Part shown: piece by piece, positions 1-9,547 of the stretch
Layout of the letters: each line of letters begins with the position of its first letter
Position numbering within the stretch: position 1 is the stretch's first letter
From: Candidatus Latescibacterota bacterium
GTDB lineage: Bacteria > Latescibacterota > MWCZ01
Assembly: GCA_029547385.1 (NCBI GenBank)
Contig: JAKPPK010000449.1
Span: 1-32,099 of the forward strand
DNA length: 32,099 nt
Direction: 5' to 3'
The notes under the pieces: model-generated
What the model was told of the DNA's origin: nothing
Seen by the model: only the letters and a program-made list of their open reading frames with translations
The model's database searches: none
Position numbers and translations under genes: made by a program

Positions 1-2538
1 AATGGGGATACTGCCGTGCGCGGGAAACCGCTCCAACTCCCCGACATCGTGCCGCATGAACGCCGCGGGGAACTCCTCCGTCGTGCCGCCTTTGCGGAAC
101 GTCAGGATGACGAATTTGAAGCTTCTGTGGACGCCTTCGAACACCTCTTTTCTGTTCTCGATGCAGAAGAGGCCCCCGATCTCGGTCTCCTCGAACAGCA
201 TTTCGCGCAGGCGTTTCGTGCCGAGATCGGTGTAGATGCCGCTCGGAATGACGATGCCGCACATGCCGCCGGGACGAAGCAGATTCACGCACTGCTCGGT
301 AAAGAGCTTGTACAGGTTGATGTCGGTCCCGGCCTTTTTGCCGCCGACAACAGATATCTGCCGCGCATACTGTGGCGAGCTACGATAATAAAGGCTGACG
401 TGGGGGAATCTACTCTCGTATTCCAGCCACGCTGCTCGTACCTCCGGGTTTCGCATGAGCCGCGCCTGCTCTTCTTCAAACTCCTTGATCGTCATCTTGT
501 TTTTGGTAACGATTTCGGAATGCTCGGCAAAGAATTCCTTGGCCTGAGGTTTGAAGGTTTCCCACGGGGGGTTCGTGATGATGGCGTCGAACCCGCCCTG
601 TCCGTTCATCACCTGATCGAATTCGTATCCCCAGTGAAACGGGTGGAGCGCCTCGATGTCGGCGATGGTGAGGTCGCGCCTGACCGGTTTCCCTTCGGCG
701 TTCCGGGTTTCATCCCAAGTCGCCTGCTCGAACTTGATCTTGAGCTTTCTCGCGAACTCGTTCAGGAGAATCTCGTTGAGGGTCCGTTGGGCGGACTTGC
801 GGAGGTCCGAAATCTCGTCGCGCAACCCGCGTAGATCAGCCACGTAGGTGGTCGCGTGTCGGTAGCTTTCCACCGCGCGGTTTTTCTCTGCGAGCACTTC
901 GTCGTACCGCTTGAAGAACAGATCCCCCTGCTGGTGCCGTTCGTTGAATTCGCGGTCGTCCACGCGCATGAGGCCGATAAGCGAGTTGCCCGGTACGACG
1001 TTGAAATCGATGTTGGGGAGCGGCTCGAGCTGTTCGACCGTCGAGACCGAGGCAACGAGCGCGAGGAAAAGGCGAAGCCGGGCGATTTCCACCGCCTCAT
1101 CCATGATGTCCACGCCGAACAGGTTGTCCGTGATGATGCGGCGCTTGATGTGGTAGTTGAGGCTGCGCCCCTCTTTCCGCATCGCCGCCAGTTGGTCTCG
1201 CAGGCCTTTGTCGTTGAGGTACTCGATCTTGCCGGTGACTGCGCTGTAGACGTTGATGAGCGTCTTCAGCGCCGCGACGAGGAACGCACCGGATCCGCAC
1301 GCGGGGTCGAGAATACGGATACTCGGCAACACGTCGTTCAGGAGCGTCCGGCAGAGCTCCGCGTCGAGACTGAGCAGCAGATCGCCAAGTGAATCGAAAT
1401 GCCTCGGAGCGACGAACCCCGGCACGCCGGGGGAGCTGACTTTGTCGAGGATGAGCCGGTGGATCGTGTGCTCGCACAGATACTCCGTGATTTCCGTGCG
1501 CGTGTAGTAGGCTCCGAAGGCTTTCTGGTTGATGTATTTCTCGAAGATGTACCCGAGGACGCCGGGGTTGATCTCGTCGTCTTTCCCGCCGGGCGTGTCG
1601 TCAAGGCTCCATGAGTACTTCTCAAAGAGCGCGAGGATGCTCTCGAACGCGGCATCAGGGATCGCGATGTTCGGGTACTTGATCTCGATCGGGTGTGGGA
1701 GAAAAAGGCCGCCGTTAAGGTAGGGGATTTGGCCGAGAAGCGCTTCCGTTTCAGGCCCATGGTTCGGTTGTGCGAAACCCTTGAAGAAAAGCTCTTGCAG
1801 GAACTCTCGGTAAAAGCGGTTGGGGCCGCGTTTCTGGCTTTCGTTCAACTTCTTGCGGAGGTAATCCTGGGCGCCGTTATCGAGGAAGCCTTTCTTCTGA
1901 AGGAAGTAGACGAACATAAGGCGGTTGAGGAGGACGCTGGCGTACCATGCCTGCTCATGCTCGTTGTCGATGCCGAGGATGTGCTTCGTGAACACGAGAC
2001 GCTTTTCGTCGAACGCGATGAAGAACTTCTTTGTGACCGGTTCTATATCGAGGGCTTTCTGCAGGCGCGAGACGACGGTCGTGATGGGCAGGTTGCCCTT
2101 CTCGTCCAGTTCGCCGATGTCCACATGCATCGAACTGATTTTGCTGATGAACAGGTCGCCGGGTTGGCCTTTGAAGTAGTACGCATGGCGTGGACGGCGC
2201 ACGCCGCCTTCCCGCTTCACCCAGTACCAGAGGCTGCGCGTCCTTGTCCTGTCGAGAAACACGATAAGGTTCTCGTAACTCAGTTCGGATACGCGCGCGT
2301 GGATCGCGCGTCGCGTGTTTTCGGGTGGTATATCGCCATCGTCCATGGTGACGGCGAATACGTGGACGCCGCCCAATTCGCTCACCATCTCAAGGGTATA
2401 CCGGAGTCCTTTTTCGTCGATGTGCCGCGGTCTCTCGTGTGCGGGCGGATAATTCCAGCCGAGGACCTCGATGAACAGGGTCTGGAAGTCAAAATTGCTC
2501 AGCAGGTCTCGCGTACGAGGGATGTCGAACGTTGCCAT
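1..2538 (-). CDS. N6-adenine DNA methyltransferase, Eco57I/type IIG-ISP-like (partial, runs off left edge)
   Basis: Minus frame read codon by codon from ATG at 2538 to position 1 with no stop (846 codons): MATFDIPRTRDLLSNFDFQTLFIEVLGWNYPP... Motif I ILDPACGSGAFLVAAL (about 1280-1320) and motif IV DAIITNPPWE (about 555-590). N-terminal segment ...WYASVLLNRLMFVYFLQKKGFLDNG... is typical of large Eco57I-type methylases. Absent from the supplied ORF track because it has no stop in the window. Confidence 0.93.
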   Translation of the reverse strand, partial: MATFDIPRTRDLLSNFDFQTLFIEVLGWNYPPAHERPRHIDEKGLRYTLEMVSELGGVHVFAVTMDDGDIPPENTRRAIHARVSELSYENLIVFLDRTRTRSLWYWVKREGGVRRPRHAYYFKGQPGDLFISKISSMHVDIGELDEKGNLPITTVVSRLQKALDIEPVTKKFFIAFDEKRLVFTKHILGIDNEHEQAWYASVLLNRLMFVYFLQKKGFLDNGAQDYLRKKLNESQKRGPNRFYREFLQELFFKGFAQPNHGPETEALLGQIPYLNGGLFLPHPIEIKYPNIAIPDAAFESILALFEKYSWSLDDTPGGKDDEINPGVLGYIFEKYINQKAFGAYYTRTEITEYLCEHTIHRLILDKVSSPGVPGFVAPRHFDSLGDLLLSLDAELCRTLLNDVLPSIRILDPACGSGAFLVAALKTLINVYSAVTGKIEYLNDKGLRDQLAAMRKEGRSLNYHIKRRIITDNLFGVDIMDEAVEIARLRLFLALVASVSTVEQLEPLPNIDFNVVPGNSLIGLMRVDDREFNERHQQGDLFFKRYDEVLAEKNRAVESYRHATTYVADLRGLRDEISDLRKSAQRTLNEILLNEFARKLKIKFEQATWDETRNAEGKPVRRDLTIADIEALHPFHWGYEFDQVMNGQGGFDAIITNPPWETFKPQAKEFFAEHSEIVTKNKMTIKEFEEEQARLMRNPEVRAAWLEYESRFPHVSLYYRSSPQYARQISVVGGKKAGTDINLYKLFTEQCVNLLRPGGMCGIVIPSGIYTDLGTKRLREMLFEETEIGGLFCIENRKEVFEGVHRSFKFVILTFRKGGTTEEFPAAFMRHDVGELERFPAHGSIPI

Positions 2539-2544
2539 GGCGGC

Positions 2545-5500
2545 CTACTCTCCCACGGAGGCAACAAGCCCCAGCGAACAGACGATCTGCGGTTCGGAGG
2601 CTACGTGATCAGGTTCGGTGATGCAAAGGCGATTCTGGGTGAAGAGCGTGCAGACGAATTCCCCGAGGCTTTCGTCCCCAATGCCCGATTTCAGACGCGT
2701 GAGCAGGATATCGCGCGCTTCTTCCCGCAAAGGGGATGTATAGACGGCGTGCACCGCCTTGCGCAAGTCGGGCGAAATGAACAGCGTGCCCTCGTGGCGC
2801 TCGACGTATGTTTTCAGACGCTCGTACACGCGACGCCGCGGGCTGGAGGGCGGCCCGAGTTGTCCTCCCGGCGTTCTGATCTCCTCCTGTGCGATCGTTT
2901 TCACCGCTGTTTCGACCAGCACGTGGTGATCGGGGCGGCGTGGCAAGGCGGGAGTGCGGGGCTCGCACGCGGCCATTTTCAGGATTGCGGACGGGGAATC
3001 CGTAAGCACGTTGCCTGCGGCGTCCAGACAGGTGAGCACATCGTTTCCTTCCGGCGTTCGGACATATGCCAGCACGCCGTCGTTCGCGCCTTCAGGGGCT
3101 GCCTTGCTGGAATAGACCACATCAGGGAGTCGCTTGATGGCCTCCTCCAGTTCCGGATCGTCTTTCGTTGCTTGCTGCCAAATCCGGTACGCATGGGATG
3201 TGAGATCGGTGTCGTCGTCCTCGGCTTCGCCGTCAAGCAGGCCGGCTTTCTCGTGGTAGATATCGGCAACCCATTTCCCGTGCCGTTCTTCCTCGAAGAA
3301 CTGCTCGTCGGTGCCGACGACTTCGGCGTTCTGGTGGAGCCTCTGCACAAGACGCGTGCGCAGGCGAATGATGTTCTCAACACCATCCGCGGGCAGGAAT
3401 GTGTAACAGCGAACAGTTGGTGCCCGTTGCCCGATCCTGTCCACACGGCCTGCCCGCTGCACGAGGCGGATAATTGCCCAGGGGAGGTCGTAATTCACGA
3501 CGATACTGCAATCTTGGAGGTTCTGCCCTTCGCTCAGCACATCCGTGGCGATGAGAACGCGGGTTTCGTCGTCCGGCCGGATGCGGTCTCGTTTCCCGTT
3601 GCTCTCGGGGCTGAACCGATGCGCCGCTTCCGTGGGGTTTGACGATTGACCGGTGACGCCCTCGACCTGCCGCACGCCTGCCTTTCGCAGCTCCTCAACG
3701 AGATAGCGCACGGTATCGGCGAACTGGGAGAAGACGAGCACCTTTTCCCGCGGGTGTGTGGTCTTGAGCAGCGTTACAAGAGCCTGCAATTTGGAGTCCT
3801 GAGCCGGGTCCCACTCGGGGAGGGTTCTGTGCAGGCGGACGAACTCCTCGGTGTCGTGCCGCAGCGTTTTGATCAGTGCATCCGATTCGAACAGATCAGC
3901 TCTGATCCATTTGAATTGCCTCTTCATATGCGTCCGGTAGATATCGTACACTCGCTTCGCACGCGCGGCGTAGTCTCCGCTGAGAGCCTCCTCCGGCGGT
4001 ACCGTTCCCTCAGTGGACTCTTCGTCTTCATCGGGGGAAACGACTGTTGCAAACAGGGAGTCTATGTCCTCGTCGCTGAACGCGGTATCGAGCAGCGCGG
4101 AATCCTGGGTGCCGATGGGCAGCGGCAATCCCCTTTCGAGTGCGTACAAGAAGACGCAGTTCCGCACGATGTGGCGTTCCACGGACTGAAGGAAGTCGTG
4201 CCCGCTGCTTTCGAGGCGCTTGAACAGGTTGGTGCGGCAGTACCCCAGCAGGCGCCGGGCCGCTCGACCCAGGTTGTCTATGATCTCTTTTTCGGTTTCC
4301 GTGGTGTCTGCGGGCAAGTCCTTCCGCACGTATTCCCCGAGGCCGTAGCGCGGCAGGTTCAGGCCACCAATCATGTTGACGACGGATTCCCGGTACAAAC
4401 GCGCGAACTGGTCCGCCTCGTTGACGGGGTACGTGACGGTTTTCGGTTCCCTGATCGGGAAGTACGCCCGTTCCCCGTTTTCCATGGTGAGGTAGTATCT
4501 TCCGGCGCTCTCGTCCTTCGTGGCGTAGCTCTCCATGATGAACCTGCGAGTGCGGCGCACCATGAACATGCGCAGGAGGTCACGCCAGTCCTCCGGCTCG
4601 CTGCTCGCTTCAAACGCGCGCAGCGTTCTCGGCGAGCACTGGTACTTGCGGACGAAGTCCTTCTCCCCGCCGGGGAGCGACGCGATCAGCCTGTTCGGGC
4701 GGATGCCGAGGTCGCGCTCTTCCGGAACGAAGAGACCGAGTTGTGCGCCGAGATCCCGGTAGCTCTTGTTATACGGGGTGGCCGAGAGCAGGATGACTTT
4801 GCAGTCGTTTGTGGCGATGTACTCCCGCAGTGCGCGGTACCTCTTGCCCTCGCGGTTGCGGAAGTTCTGGCTCTCGTCCAGTATGAGGAGCCGGTACCGC
4901 TGGAGTCGTGGCAGATCTTTTAGCATTCTGCCGGTGGACAGGACTCTCCCTCGAAGCTCCCAACGTTCCCGGTAATCTTCCCACATACGAACGAGGTTTG
5001 CCGGGCACAAGATGAGCGGGTTAAGGTCGTCAAACGCCTTCAAAACTGCCGTTGCGGTGAGTGTCTTTCCCAGTCCTACCACATCGCCGATCAACACGCC
5101 GCCGCGTTCCGGCCTTCTCAGGTGGTGCGCAGCGATTTTCACGGCTTCCTGCTGAAACGGGAAAAGCGTTTTTGCGAGGTCCGGAGGAATGACTGATTCA
5201 ATCGCTCCCGCGCGCGCTTCCTGCGAAAGGTGGTATACCATCTTGATGTAGATGTGGTACGGCGGCAGGGGCGTTTCGCTGGCCCAGCTCTCCCCTATCA
5301 CGCGGACAAGCTCATCGGAGATGTCAAGACAGAAGCGGTCGTTCCATCGGTCTTCAAACCATCCTTGGAGCTTGGCGCACGCGTCGTGATCGAGGACATC
5401 AACGTTGAGTTCGCCCTGGTTTACCAGCCCGGCCAGAGTGAGGTTGCTGCTTCCCAGGAACGCGGTGATGGGATTGTTCACGTCCTCACGGTGCAGCATG

Positions 5501-5916
5501 TAGAGCTTGGCGTGGAGAGGATGGCGCAGGAACACCTTGACGATGAGTTTTCCTGCCCGAATCTGCCTCACCATCCGGCGCAACGCGGTCTCTTCCTCGT
5601 CGTTCGGGATGCCACGTGCCAGTTGTTGACGCAGTTCTGTTGCGACCTCGGTTTTCAGGCGGACTGCGGTTTTGTTGTCGATGGTTTGCTCGCGGAAAAC
5701 CCGAAACAGTACCTCCGACGGTCGAGGTTGCATTCCGAGCAAGAGTCGGCAACAGGCCCCGTCGCCACCCTGCCACTGCTCAACGTATCCGGCAAGATGC
5801 TTCCAACCGCGAAGGTTGAAGTACCCGACGCAGAAGTCGCCCCGTTGAGCAACACGCATCGTGTCCTGCAGGGCGGGCAGAAGATCGTTTTCGATGTTGT
5901 CAAAAATGCGCGGCAT
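2545..5916 (-). CDS. PLD-like domain + SNF2/DEAD-family helicase fusion protein
   Basis: N-terminal PLD-like motif HAKLYML...FLGSSNLTLAGL. Helicase motifs GDVVGLGKT (Walker A), LLILDESQNFRN, LLSATPYNKS, VLVFSQFADT, TRVLIATDVLSEGQNLQ and QRAGRVDRIGQ. ATG at 5916 is preceded by a strong SD (GGGGAGGTGGT-ATG), so the ORF-track start at 6162 looks over-extended by 82 codons. Confidence 0.9.
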   Translation of the reverse strand: MPRIFDNIENDLLPALQDTMRVAQRGDFCVGYFNLRGWKHLAGYVEQWQGGDGACCRLLLGMQPRPSEVLFRVFREQTIDNKTAVRLKTEVATELRQQLARGIPNDEEETALRRMVRQIRAGKLIVKVFLRHPLHAKLYMLHREDVNNPITAFLGSSNLTLAGLVNQGELNVDVLDHDACAKLQGWFEDRWNDRFCLDISDELVRVIGESWASETPLPPYHIYIKMVYHLSQEARAGAIESVIPPDLAKTLFPFQQEAVKIAAHHLRRPERGGVLIGDVVGLGKTLTATAVLKAFDDLNPLILCPANLVRMWEDYRERWELRGRVLSTGRMLKDLPRLQRYRLLILDESQNFRNREGKRYRALREYIATNDCKVILLSATPYNKSYRDLGAQLGLFVPEERDLGIRPNRLIASLPGGEKDFVRKYQCSPRTLRAFEASSEPEDWRDLLRMFMVRRTRRFIMESYATKDESAGRYYLTMENGERAYFPIREPKTVTYPVNEADQFARLYRESVVNMIGGLNLPRYGLGEYVRKDLPADTTETEKEIIDNLGRAARRLLGYCRTNLFKRLESSGHDFLQSVERHIVRNCVFLYALERGLPLPIGTQDSALLDTAFSDEDIDSLFATVVSPDEDEESTEGTVPPEEALSGDYAARAKRVYDIYRTHMKRQFKWIRADLFESDALIKTLRHDTEEFVRLHRTLPEWDPAQDSKLQALVTLLKTTHPREKVLVFSQFADTVRYLVEELRKAGVRQVEGVTGQSSNPTEAAHRFSPESNGKRDRIRPDDETRVLIATDVLSEGQNLQDCSIVVNYDLPWAIIRLVQRAGRVDRIGQRAPTVRCYTFLPADGVENIIRLRTRLVQRLHQNAEVVGTDEQFFEEERHGKWVADIYHEKAGLLDGEAEDDDTDLTSHAYRIWQQATKDDPELEEAIKRLPDVVYSSKAAPEGANDGVLAYVRTPEGNDVLTCLDAAGNVLTDSPSAILKMAACEPRTPALPRRPDHHVLVETAVKTIAQEEIRTPGGQLGPPSSPRRRVYERLKTYVERHEGTLFISPDLRKAVHAVYTSPLREEARDILLTRLKSGIGDESLGEFVCTLFTQNRLCITEPDHVASEPQIVCSLGLVASVGE

Positions 5917-6804
5917 ACCACCTCCCCAGCCGTATGTACCACCACATTCTGTTCTAAGGTCACCAAATTCTTGCAGATGGGCAACCCGGTCTTTCCAGCA
6001 GAACCTCAGGGGGTCCGGGAACCCCTGAAGGCGAGCTTTCAATCGTTCCGTTCCTGCTTTCCTTAGGAGGGAAAACCAGCCGCGGGAACGGGAACGCTGT
6101 TCCATTTCGGGAAATCCACGCCTGGCATGCGCGGGCGGGGGGTCGGTGGAGACAGCTCTCACACAGAACAGTCGCGAACAGGCGCGACACGGGAACTCCT
6201 CCTGCGACCAACCTGTCCCGCGTTTCGCAGCAACGGTGCCTCCCCATTCGGGTTCGCAAGAGACAACGGAAAGGCAACCGTGTCTAACTTTCTGTGAAAA
6301 ATATACTTACGCAGCCAAAGCGTTGCCGATGCGAAACGCGGTGTTGTTTTCCCGTGTACGCCTATTTATGGCCGTGGAAGGGTGCCGGAGACGAAACTGG
6401 GCACGGATGATAAGAACGGTTATGTCAACTTAGTGTGGGGATCTGAGCGGGGAGGTATCGGCGGAGCGCATGCTCGGATTACCCGTATGTCAACTGCCTC
6501 GACGAACTGAAGCTCGGTCGAGGGCGCCGGGAACCGAGCGTATCCCGATGCCCCCCAATGGGCCCGCCTTTGCGCACAGGTGGGGTATGATTTGATGGCT
6601 GTTCAGCCTGTCTGCCGCTCGGATTGCGTGATGGAGCACTGGTTGAGCACGGAAGGCTCGCCGAGTGAACTCCTGTTGCTCCGAGGTCGGCGTCCCGCGG
6701 GGTCCACCAACTGAAGGGACTTGACAAACCGAGTCGTTTGCCAAATGACCAACTGCATAAGTGTGCCGCCGTACCCACGGCGTTCCGATTAGGCATCGTT
6801 GACC

Positions 6805-8145
6805 TCAGTCCTTGAGGGACTCTACGAGCTGAATATCCGGACGGCACCGAAGTGAGCACTCCCCGGTCCGGCCGTTCCGATTCTTCTCCACGGTTAGGTT
6901 CAGGAAGCCCGGCTCGCTATTCCCTCTGCGATCGTCTCGGTCAAGCATTATCACAATATCGGCGTCCTGCTCTATCGCGCCTGAGCCCTTGAGGTTGTGC
7001 AGTTTGGGCTTTCGGCCGCTTTGTTCGGTTTCACGGTTCAATTGCGAGAGCACTACCACGGGCACGTTCAACTCGCGGGCAAGTGCCTTCAGGTTCTTGG
7101 ATATTCTTTCCAGTTCCTGGACACGATTGTCTGTTCGTTCCGTTGGTTCAATGAGATGCAGGTAGTCGATGAACACCGCCCGCACTTTGGTATCGGGCGA
7201 ATGAACCAGGCGCCTCGCCTTTGCGCGGATCTGCGTACACGTCATGTTTTTTCCGGGATCTCCGATGAATCCAGGCAATGCGGAAAGGATTTCGCCCGCT
7301 TTTCGAAGCGCGATGGCGTCTTCATCATCCCCACGTGCAAGAACTTCACCGGTGTTGAGTCGGTGCTCTTCCACTTGTGAAACGCTACTCAGCAAACGAG
7401 TGGTCACGGGGTCGCGTGCCATTTCCAAAGAAAAGAACGCCGCTGGGATGCCCTGTGCGCTCATGTTTCGGAACAGGTTCAAGGCAAATGCTGTTTTTCC
7501 TACGGAAGGACGCGCAGCGATAACAATGAACTCGCCATCACGAAAGCCGCCAGTGATCATGTCCAGTTCATCATATCCCGACGAAGCACCCGCGTATTTG
7601 CGACAGCAACGTGCTCGCTTTTCCATGGCTTCAAACGCCTGCGACACGCAATCCTCGAGACTGAACACTTCGAATTCCTCCGAAGGCACGTTGTCAATGA
7701 TCGTCCGTTCTACCATCGCCACAATCTCTCGCACGTCGGCTTCTGGGTCGTCTGCTGCCGTCTGGATTCTCCATGCGAGAGTCTTCAGTTGGCGCCGCAG
7801 ATGGTAATCCAACACGCGGTTGGCGTCATGTTTGACGTGCACGGAGGTGCCAACCGAAGCACCGACGTCGCCCAACCATACCGTGGCGTCGTGGCCCTCC
7901 ATCTTGAGACCAATTCGCGCGACATCCTGAGCAAGTTGGTCGAGGGTCACGGGTTTCCCTGAGTCCGCGGTGCTCACCATGTAGCGGTACAAAGTGCGCG
8001 CACGAATGGAGTGAAACGCTGCACCGTCATCGAGAACAGCCGCCGCGGTTTCGACGGCTTGACAGTCCATCATCATCGCGCCCAGTACCCGGTGTTCTGT
8101 TTCCACGCTGTGAGGCGTGTGCGGTGTTGTCATCGCGTTTTCCAT
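6805..8145 (-). CDS. DnaB-family replicative DNA helicase (phage/element type)
   Basis: SVETEHRVLGAMMMD N-terminal region; GYDELDMITGGFRDGEFIVIAARPSVGKTAFALNLFRNMS Walker A; FIDYLHLI; VVVLSQLNRETE; IEQDADIVIMLDRDD. All are DnaB hallmarks. Confidence 0.93.
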   Translation of the reverse strand: MENAMTTPHTPHSVETEHRVLGAMMMDCQAVETAAAVLDDGAAFHSIRARTLYRYMVSTADSGKPVTLDQLAQDVARIGLKMEGHDATVWLGDVGASVGTSVHVKHDANRVLDYHLRRQLKTLAWRIQTAADDPEADVREIVAMVERTIIDNVPSEEFEVFSLEDCVSQAFEAMEKRARCCRKYAGASSGYDELDMITGGFRDGEFIVIAARPSVGKTAFALNLFRNMSAQGIPAAFFSLEMARDPVTTRLLSSVSQVEEHRLNTGEVLARGDDEDAIALRKAGEILSALPGFIGDPGKNMTCTQIRAKARRLVHSPDTKVRAVFIDYLHLIEPTERTDNRVQELERISKNLKALARELNVPVVVLSQLNRETEQSGRKPKLHNLKGSGAIEQDADIVIMLDRDDRRGNSEPGFLNLTVEKNRNGRTGECSLRCRPDIQLVESLKD

Positions 8146-9068
8146 GCTAGGACGTCCTTCCTTTTTTCTGCGATTCGTTCATCGGCCTTTCGAGCGAGCA
8201 TTTCCCTCTCTTCCTTCGCTCGGTCTGCCCGCGGTTCCATTGTCAGCCCGATCCACGGGTGCCTCTTAAGCCAGTTCTGTGGTTTCGGGAAATAATCGAG
8301 GTCGTCGCATGTGTATACCGATTCACGCAGTGCGGCGAGCACGTTGTCCAAGTTGAATCGGGGGTCTGAACGTTCTTTTTGGAACTGCTCCCAAGCGGGT
8401 ACGAAGTTCCCCTTTTTGTAGCGACAATCGGGGTATTCGTCCCAGAACGCCACGAACATCGAATCCTCTCCCGGGTCGGCCATTTTTGGCGGCGCTTTCG
8501 GTTTGGAGAGGGCGCAAACAACGCGCTTGTCTGGTGCCTCAGCTTTCGAAGAACCGAATGGGATTGGTTCAATACATCTAGGTTCATCATTATTAGGGGG
8601 TACAGGGGGACGGGTAACATCGGCATTTTGGTCGCGTAACAATGGACCTTTGGTCGTTCTGAACCTGAATCGGTCCGTGATTGTATAGACCGTTGGCAGC
8701 GCACCGCGGCCTTTGCCCGCTCCTCCATGACGTCGTTGCCTTCCCAATACCCCGAGCCTGACGAGGTGTTCCAGCGCGTTCGCGACAGTGCGGTGGCCCA
8801 GCTTGAGTCTTTTTGCGATCTCCGCCGTTTTGGGCCAAGCACGCCCTTCAGCGTCTGCGTAGGATACAATACGGAAGAAGACCGCTTCGAGGACGGCGTT
8901 CGACGGATCAAAACGACCGCGCACGTATGCCCCCATCGTGCCGTAAAACGCAATGTGGGCTTCCCAGAACGGTCGCGTTTTGGACTCCCGTTCCGACATC
9001 GGTTCGAGGGGCACCCTGTTTCCCAGGTTGGCACCCGCAGTCGACTTGTCCGCATCGCTGACACCCAT
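8130..9068 (-). CDS. HTH-domain protein, phage replication-initiator/helicase-loader type
   Basis: HTH-like segment WPKTAEIAKRLKLGHRTVANALEHLVRLGVL; overlaps the downstream DnaB ORF by 16 bp, a typical initiator/loader-helicase arrangement; SD-like GAGGT before ATG at 9068. Confidence 0.7.
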   Translation of the reverse strand: MGVSDADKSTAGANLGNRVPLEPMSERESKTRPFWEAHIAFYGTMGAYVRGRFDPSNAVLEAVFFRIVSYADAEGRAWPKTAEIAKRLKLGHRTVANALEHLVRLGVLGRQRRHGGAGKGRGALPTVYTITDRFRFRTTKGPLLRDQNADVTRPPVPPNNDEPRCIEPIPFGSSKAEAPDKRVVCALSKPKAPPKMADPGEDSMFVAFWDEYPDCRYKKGNFVPAWEQFQKERSDPRFNLDNVLAALRESVYTCDDLDYFPKPQNWLKRHPWIGLTMEPRADRAKEEREMLARKADERIAEKRKDVLAWKTR

Positions 9069-9099
9069 TCAGCGAGACCTCTTCACTGGCTCCGATTCA

Positions 9100-9225
9100 T
9101 GGTGTGCCCATGTGCGGCACACCACACGAAATGGACAAACCTGCCTTGCTTGAGTCCTTCGCCGGTACCTGTGCGAAGGATCAACGCCACCCTCCACCCA
9201 GGCACCGACGCGCGTGGGTGGAGGG
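9100..9225. repeat. cluster of three perfect inverted repeats
   Basis: TGGTGTGCC/GGCACACCA (9100-9124); TCCTTCGC/GCGAAGGA (9155-9180); CCCTCCACCCA/TGGGTGGAGGG (9190-9225). All in the gap between the excisionase-like and HTH genes. Confidence 0.85.
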
Positions 9226-9289
9226 AAACGAGGCACCCACGAGGCGTGAGGTTCCTTACGGGGGATAAAGCACCAGAAGCGCGAGTTGT

Positions 9290-9547
9290 TCACTGCGCTC
9301 CTCCTTGGCTTCCTTGCCGGTCGACCCAGGTGAAGAAGGCCTGTTCGTCGATGAGCACCCGGCGGCCGACGCGGCGAATGACTGAATGAAAGCCGTTGCT
9401 CCCTTCGTGGAACACGAGATGGCGGAGGCCACCGATGGGGGGCCATTCGTGGTGCTCGTTCCACTTGGTGACGGGGATGAGACGGGGGATGCTGCGACTC
9501 TCGACAGAATCTTTCATCCCTTTCGTGTGACTTGATTCCACTGACAT
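9290..9547 (-). CDS. AlpA/excisionase-like small HTH DNA-binding protein
   Basis: 85 aa; RLIPVTKWNEHHEWPPIGGLRHLVFHEGSNGFHSVIRRVGRRVLIDEQAFFTWVDRQ matches the small winged-helix/excisionase pattern common next to integrases. Confidence 0.75.
   Translation of the reverse strand: MSVESSHTKGMKDSVESRSIPRLIPVTKWNEHHEWPPIGGLRHLVFHEGSNGFHSVIRRVGRRVLIDEQAFFTWVDRQGSQGGAQ

Noticed and set aside
1693-4923. Long plus-strand ORFs (1693..3642, 649 aa; 3646..4923, 425 aa; also 16..834 and 5230..6066)
   Set aside because: They are antisense to the methylase and PLD-helicase, whose motifs are unambiguous. High-GC codon structure on the minus strand generates mirror ORFs; no recognisable domains.
6412-6500. 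AGTTGACATA copies as sigma70 -35 boxes
   Set aside because: No acceptable -10 hexamer at 16-18 nt from either copy; kept only as a repeat of unknown meaning.
6479-6859. Minus ORFs 6479..6859 (126 aa) and 6490..6744 (84 aa) in the leader region
   Set aside because: Overlap each other in different frames, no motif recognised, low-complexity Arg/Ser/Pro composition; insufficient support to call as genes.
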